Source: Trochalopteron elliotii
Lineage: Eukaryota; Chordata; Aves; Passeriformes; Leiothrichidae
Direction of reading: 5' to 3'
Assembly: GCA_024734555.1 (NCBI GenBank)
Contig: JANPWX010000655.1
Location: 111,366-175,365 of the forward strand
DNA length: 64,000 bases
Shown here: one piece after another, positions 58,628 through 64,000 of the stretch
How positions within the stretch are numbered: the first letter of the stretch is position 1
Layout: every line of letters starts with the position of its first letter
The notes under the pieces: generated by a model
What the model was told of the DNA's origin: nothing
Seen by the model: only the letters and a program-made list of their open reading frames with translations
Databases searched by the model: none
Position numbers and translations under genes: made by a program

Positions 58628-59187
58628 ACTCACCTTCAACAACGTAATCCAGAGACAATCAAGGGAAGTACGTGGGGATCTCGTGGTCTTTGCTGACTTT
58701 GTTTTGTTTATGACCCCAAAACACCACAAAAGACAAATCCATAAGTGTGTCCCATGTCTGCGAAGAACGGGNTTCTTTTCTTTTTTTTTTTTAATTTCTT
58801 TTTTCTTACTTACCATACAACAAAATCATTTCTCTTACATTGATTTTGTCACTCAGGCAGAGCAAAGCATTCCTCCTCAGTGCATCCCCCAAAAGGCAGA
58901 GTGCTGTGACTCAGTCGGGCAGGGTTTTATTCAAACCATTTGTCCTGTGGTCAGAGCAGATTAAAGGCAGATCAGGTTGCCCCCGGAGCAATGCTGGGAC
59001 AGTGAGAGTGAGAGATGTTGGCACTTGCTCCTCAAACCACAGGCAGCTCGCATGACTGCGGCTTCCTCCAGCCCCTCCTGCCTCCTGGGAGTGCCACTTC
59101 CACCTGGGAATGCCTGTGTGCCCCTGGGATGGGGGACCAGAGTGTCCCTGGACACAGGTGAGTGTGGGGCACTGCGGTATGATGACC
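58628..59187. other. single-copy non-coding DNA
   Basis: No gene was recognised. An unknown base lies at 58772 next to a T-rich run. Confidence 0.5.
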
Positions 59188-59716
59188 CCAGGGATGGTCA
59201 GTGCACTGCAGAAATGGTCAGTGCAGAGCAGGGAGGGTCACTAGAGATCAGGGATGGTCAGTGCACACCAGAAATGGTCAGTGCACAGCAGGGAGGGTCA
59301 CTAGAGATCAGGGATGGTCAGTGCACAGCAGGGGTGGTCAGTGCACAGCAGAGAGGGTCACTAGAGATCAGGGATGGTCAGTGCACACAGGGATGGTCAC
59401 TGCACAGCAGAGAGGGTGACTAGAGATCAAGGATGGTCACTGCACAGCCGGGATGGTCGGTGAACACCAGGGATGGTCACTGCACACTAGGAATGGTCAC
59501 TACAGATCAGGGATGGTCAGTGCAGAGCAGGAATGGTCAATGCAGAGCAGGAATGGTCAGTGCAGAGCAAGAATGGTCACTGCAGATCAGGAATGGTCAC
59601 TGCAGATCAGGGGTGGTCAGTGCAGAGCAGGAATGGTCAGTGCACACCAGGAATGGTCACTGCAGAGCAGGAATGGTCAGTGGACACCAGGGATGGCCAG
59701 TATATGCCAGGACAGG
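59188..59716. repeat. 20-bp minisatellite, about 26 units
   Basis: The unit is close to 'ggaatggtcagtgcagagca', with variants 'cactagagatca', 'cacaccag' and 'cacagcag'. In the left part three 20-base units form a 60-base higher-order unit repeated about three times ('gggagggtcactagagatca' recurring at 60-base intervals). In the right part the units are more uniform. Frames of 72-148 codons in all three plus phases come from the repeat. Confidence 0.95.
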
Positions 59717-62700
59717 CAGGTCAGAAGGAGGAAAGGGTTAAAAAGCACATTCAACATCTCCTTATCCCTCCCCATCCTGGGGTACCTGGGGTTTTTTGCC
59801 CTGCCTCATCAGCAGAAGGGTTAATTGAGTCTGAGAGCATGGCTCGGGTCCACCAAAGGTTTTGGGATGAAAATGCAAAGCCTGGTGGAAGATCTGAAGG
59901 AAGATCCATGTGATGAGCTGGCTGTTCTGTGCAGAGAGGTCCCTGCTGGACCATCAGGGTTGGGGAAGGATCCAGGAGGGTTTTAATCGATTTAATAATT
60001 CCTGTTACAGCGTCACCCCGTGCACTCGGTGCAGACTTGGAGGGAGGTGAAAGGCAGCAAACCCCAAAGCTCTGGAGCTTCTCCTGCCCATGATTTCACA
60101 CTCTGGAGTGCTCAGGGCTGGTCCTGAGCCCTGTGCTCAGCTCCCAGCACCCCGAGCCAGGCTCCCCCTGTGCCAGCACAGCCGGAGATTGCACCACCAC
60201 TGAGCAGCCTGGGGACTGAGCTGGCTCACAGAGAGCCCAGCAGCAAAATAATAACATTTGGTTTAATTCTGAGCAGCATCATTTCCCTGATCTGGCTTGC
60301 AGCACGTGCCAGCACTGGAGGAGCAGGAGCTGCTGCAAAGGGAGAGAACGGAGCAGGGAAACACCTCGTGCTGCCATCCCTGCAGGCACCCGCAGCCTCC
60401 CCGAGCTCCAGGAGCACTGACTTCATTTAGGAATTTAATTTAGGGCTTTATTAGCTCTAAACAAAGCGTTTAAAACCCTGAGTCTGGCAGCAGATGGTCA
60501 GGGTCTCTTCTGGCTCTCACTGGAACACAAGGCATAAAAACCACAGGAGTGCTGTAAAAAGAGGGAATAAACACAAACCTGCACTGGGAACTGCTGCAAA
60601 TTGTCCTTTTTGTGGCTAGAAAGGATATTTCTAGGGGTTTATCTATGTTTTGATTTATTTATATCACACTGGAGGCTGGCTACCTATGTCCAGGCAGTGC
60701 TCATGCCATGCACCAGAGATTTATACAAAACCTTTCTCCCAAATTGATCAATCCAGCAACTCCCATAAACAATCATTTCCCCCATATTAGAAAAAGATGT
60801 TGAAGGCTTTGATTAAGTGCCTCATCTTCCTGAATCCCCCCTTTAGGTCCAGGGCACGGGGTTGCAGTCTGGGATGCATTCTGTTAATGTCAAATCAACT
60901 CATTACCCAAATCCTTTGAGAAACAAAGCCTGGCAGCTTTGCCTGGACTTTTATTATGGATTACAACTCTTGTGATCAGTTAATCCAAGAAATTACTCAG
61001 TTCTTCCAGTTGACAAAGTCAAAATATGATTGCTCTTCAAAGAATGCAAACTCAGAGGAATTAATCTCTTCATCTCGGGGATTTAATCATTTTTTACTAA
61101 TTTTATACCAAAATATTGCCATGTGTGGGCTCCATAAATCTGTCTCACCCTGTTAGCAGTTACTTTCCCCAGATGCTTTGAACTTTGAGAAGAAGTTGCT
61201 TAACCAAAAAAAAAAAAAAAAAAAAAACCCACAGCTGCCACATGTTGTAATTTCCTCTTTGGGGGCATCTGGTGCCGTCTTTGCAGAGGTCCTGCCAAAT
61301 TTTCCCCAGGACTTTTTTTTCCTCTATTTGTTGGATTTCTCAGTGTCTTTGGGATGTCTCAGTCTCTTTGGGATTTTAGCCCAGGAAACAAAGCCGTGTT
61401 GTCAGCACCTTCCCAACCCTCCCTCCCCACCCCTTGAAGGATGAAGTTGCATAAACTCAGGTTTAGATTCAACATTTAGCAAAGAAATGACATTTCCCAG
61501 CCCTTTGAACTCTCCTGGACCAGTTTCCCAATGATTATTGGCTGTTTGACTTCTTGCCTGACCAACATCGGTGTCAAATTCAGGGAAAAAGGCGGGGAAA
61601 GGAGGGAGGAGAGAAAACTTCCGTGAGACAATAAATTAAGAAGAAAAAAGAGTAAAAGGTCATGATGTGAAATTCACCTTCATGTTCCAGCGCCCAAAAA
61701 TTTCCCCTTGTTGCCTGAGAGCGTTTCTGCCGACTTCAAAGGCATTATTTTGGGAGGTGAGCAGGACTTGGCCCCAATTCCTGATGACAAACACGGACAT
61801 TCCTTGGGTGACCTCTCAGCCCAACACATCAAAAGTTTTGCTGGAGTTGCACCTCCAAAGAATTTGTCTGGAGAGGCACAAAAAGCTTCTCCATTGTAGA
61901 AACACCTGCCAAAGTACACAAAGTAACAGGCAGGAGGAGGGGAAGATCCCTGGGCTCTCAAAAAAGGGGTCTTGGAGGTGGAAATGAGTGGGATTTCCAC
62001 TGGGAAAAGCAACGTGGGAGCTCTTTGGATCCCCCAGCTCCCATGGGAAGTGGGGATCTGGAAAATGCCGTGGAGGAGGGCTGAGATCCCACAGGGAGAA
62101 TGGGAACAGTGATTGTGGGGTCCTGATGGTTTTGGGGTCTCCAACATGCACAGGCAATGCTGGAGGAGGCAGGGAGATGCACTGGAGAATGCTGAAACCA
62201 CCCCCGTGGAAAAACTCCCCAGGAGTTTGTGTTGCAAAGCAGCATTTGCAGGAGCATCCTTTGGGAATTCCAGGAGCTCCTCACCGCCCACAAACTGCTC
62301 CTCCTCTCCAGCACTCAGCATTGCTGGGCTCAGAAATGCTCCACAGGGCACTGCCCTGCTCTCTCCAGCCCAGAAATCTCCCTGATTTTGGGGAAAGAGG
62401 AAGAGTTTGGCAGGAAAGGCACTCCAGCACCACCACGGGCTCCTCAGGTGAGCCTCAGCACCTCCTGCTTGGCCTTGGCCACCACATGCCCAGGTGGGAC
62501 CCCAAAATCAGGAGAAGCCACACAAAGCACTGCACTCCCACCCAAAGCAGCTCAACTGCTCCATCTCTTGTGTAGATTGCAGCAAAAAACTGGTTTAAAC
62601 AACTCCCCATTTCCAGATCCTGGGACCTCAGGTACCAACCAGCAGCAAGGAAATCACAGCACAGTTCAAGCTCCAGCAGGAATCTTCACTCCTGGTTTTC

Positions 62701-63115
62701 CAGCTGTTTTTGGGGAGCTGTTTTACTGTGTGTCCATCTAAAAGTTTATTCTTCTCCTGACTAATACAAGCGGCGAGTGACTGATTTTATTCGGCAGATA
62801 TTGCTCATTTCTCCCATTGTTGTGGCTTTTTTTTTTTTTTTAACTGGCTTTTTTGGGGGTTGTTGCTTCTTTTTTTAAAGCGCAGATAAAATGAGCTGAG
62901 TCTGAATTTCGTTTTGCTTTTCTGCAGCTTGGTTTTAAGTGGAAATCTTGTCATCATTGCTCTCCCCTGAAGACACTGAGAGGGGAGTGTGAGTAAGCTG
63001 AGTTTATCATCTCCTTCCTGCAGAGCAGACGTGCCTCAGGTTGTCAGAACGCTGAGAACTGGGAGATAAAACCTAAGCTTGAAAGTAAATGTTTGGTTTT
63101 TAGCTTACACTGAAA
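59717..63115. other. single-copy non-coding DNA
   Basis: No gene was recognised. An A run lies at 61207-61226. The 223-codon minus frame (61680-62351) and the 195-codon plus frame (61988-62575) are antisense to each other and lack known domains. I regard them as chance frames in GC-rich DNA. Confidence 0.5.
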
Positions 63116-63215
63116 GGGATATTTTTATTTTTATTTTTATTTTTATTTTTATTTTTATTTTTATTTTTATTTTTATTTTTATTTTTATTTTTATTTTTAT
63201 TTTTATTTTTATTTA

Positions 63216-63246
<31 letters not shown>

Positions 63247-63302
63247 TTTATTTTTATTTTTATTTTTATTTTTATTTTTATTTTTATTTTTATTTTTATT
63301 TT
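63116..63302. repeat. ATTTTT hexanucleotide microsatellite
   Basis: About 30 units of 'attttt' with two small interruptions ('atttattttt' and 'attttattttt'). The plus-strand frame of Phe-Ile repeats is an artefact. The long, nearly pure array is likely to be unstable in length. Confidence 0.97.
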
Positions 63303-63745
63303 TTGTTGTTTGTTCAGGTAAAAAAAAAATTAATGGGAGAGATTTCCTTGGTGGAGATGGAGTTCGGAGCAGATCCAGAGTCGAATTCTGAGGAGAGAAA
63401 TTAGGTTTTTAATGAGGCACTTGAGGAAAAGGGAGGTCCAAGGTTGGTGGTGGTGGAGCCCAACCAGAATTTCATGGAATTCTGAGCCCTGGGCTGGTGG
63501 CCCAGGTGACCTCCTGTGGTCCCTGACAGGGGACAGGACACAGGGAATGATTCAGAAGGGAAAGAAAATTGGTTTAGAGGGGACATTGGGAAGGAATTCC
63601 TGGCTGGGAAGGTGGGGAAGCGTAGAGGAAATAAATAACTAGGTTATTCTTCAGCTGGACCCGGGAATTTTTAAAGCTTGTTTTTGAGCCTGATTTTACT
63701 CTTTTTAGGAAGATTTTTAAAATTTTTAAAAATTTGATTGTTTTA
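63303..63745. other. single-copy non-coding DNA
   Basis: No gene was recognised. A 31-base block 'ggaaggaattcctggctggg' and following bases (63590-63620) recurs at the start of the CR1 fragment at 63746-63776. Confidence 0.5.
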
Positions 63746-63926
63746 GGAAGGAATTCTTGGCTGGGAAGTGGGGAAGCCCTGGAACAGAATTCCCAGAGAA
63801 GCTGTGGCTGCCCCTGGATCCCTGGCAGTGTCCAAGGCCAGGTTGGGAAAGTGGAAGATGTGGATTCCATGGGTGGAACTGGATGATCTTCAACTTTTTT
63901 TTTTTTCCATCCCAAACTATTTTTAA
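63746..63926 (+). mobile_element. CR1 LINE 3'-end fragment with poly-T insertion
   Basis: The sense CR1 order is seen: 'ccctggaacagaattcccag', 'agaagctgtggctgcccctg', 'gtgtccaaggccaggttggg', 'gaactggatgatcttcaac' and then 'ccatcccaaactattttt'. A run of 12 T (about 63895-63906) splits the conserved 3' terminus. The copy is 5'-truncated. Confidence 0.85.
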
Positions 63927-64000
63927 GGTAATTTTTTATTATTTTCCTCAGGATTAGCAGGAAACACCTCATCCTGCATTTCCCCAGACTCCATCCACCA

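Noticed and set aside
61680..62351. 223-codon minus-strand frame as a possible gene
   Set aside because: There is no recognisable domain, it overlaps long antisense frames, and the composition is that of random GC-rich DNA. Splice signals or homology could not be shown.

Overview
The window looks like bird nuclear DNA, most likely from a songbird. It carries many degraded 3' ends of CR1 LINEs, whose tails keep the typical 'ccaacccaaaccattc' signature. It also carries short solo LTRs of avian endogenous retroviruses, a high density of GC-rich minisatellites, and no SINE-like or mammalian repeats. It is non-coding as far as I can tell. I found no open reading frame that I recognise as a gene or exon, and no tRNA, rRNA or CRISPR array. 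The longest reading frames lie in tandem repeats or are overlapping antisense frames without any recognisable domain. The window is therefore intergenic DNA or the inside of a very large intron; the sequence alone does not say which.

Layout. Positions 1-7300 are mostly single-copy, with one 113-bp x3 tandem repeat (1875-2219) and one CR1 scrap (about 5.9 kb). Positions 7.3-21.2 kb form a minisatellite-rich block: a 65-bp array (7.37-8.16 kb), an array alternating 59- and 78-bp units (12.09-12.77 kb), and a 51-bp array (16.86-17.83 kb) with a detached second array of the same family at 20.89-21.15 kb. Two LTRs lie in or next to this block (19.58-19.95 and 21.23-21.85 kb). Positions 22-41 kb are mostly single-copy and AT-richer. 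They hold a few microsatellites, two CR1 tails, one LTR (36.5 kb) and three stretches that look like possible conserved non-coding elements (27.7-28.6, 37.2-37.7 and 39.1-39.4 kb).

Positions 41.4-42.36 kb are a CCAT/CCCT microsatellite broken by a 400-base assembly gap. Positions 42.4-56 kb are single-copy DNA with a CR1 3' end amplified as a roughly 150-bp tandem repeat (45.6-46.3 kb), an LTR-like segment (about 49 kb), CR1 pieces and another LTR (54.4 kb). Positions 56.1-58.6 kb hold the most structured region: a solo LTR with intact target-site duplications, followed by two almost identical 400-bp inverted arms around a 1.14-kb spacer. Positions 59.19-59.72 kb are a 20-bp minisatellite, and 63.12-63.30 kb are an ATTTTT hexamer array next to a CR1 end.

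There are no genes to place in pathways. The interest of the window is in repeat biology: young inverted duplication, minisatellite seeding and inversion, solo-LTR formation, and CR1 tails turned into tandem repeats. I did not find evidence of a new functional system.
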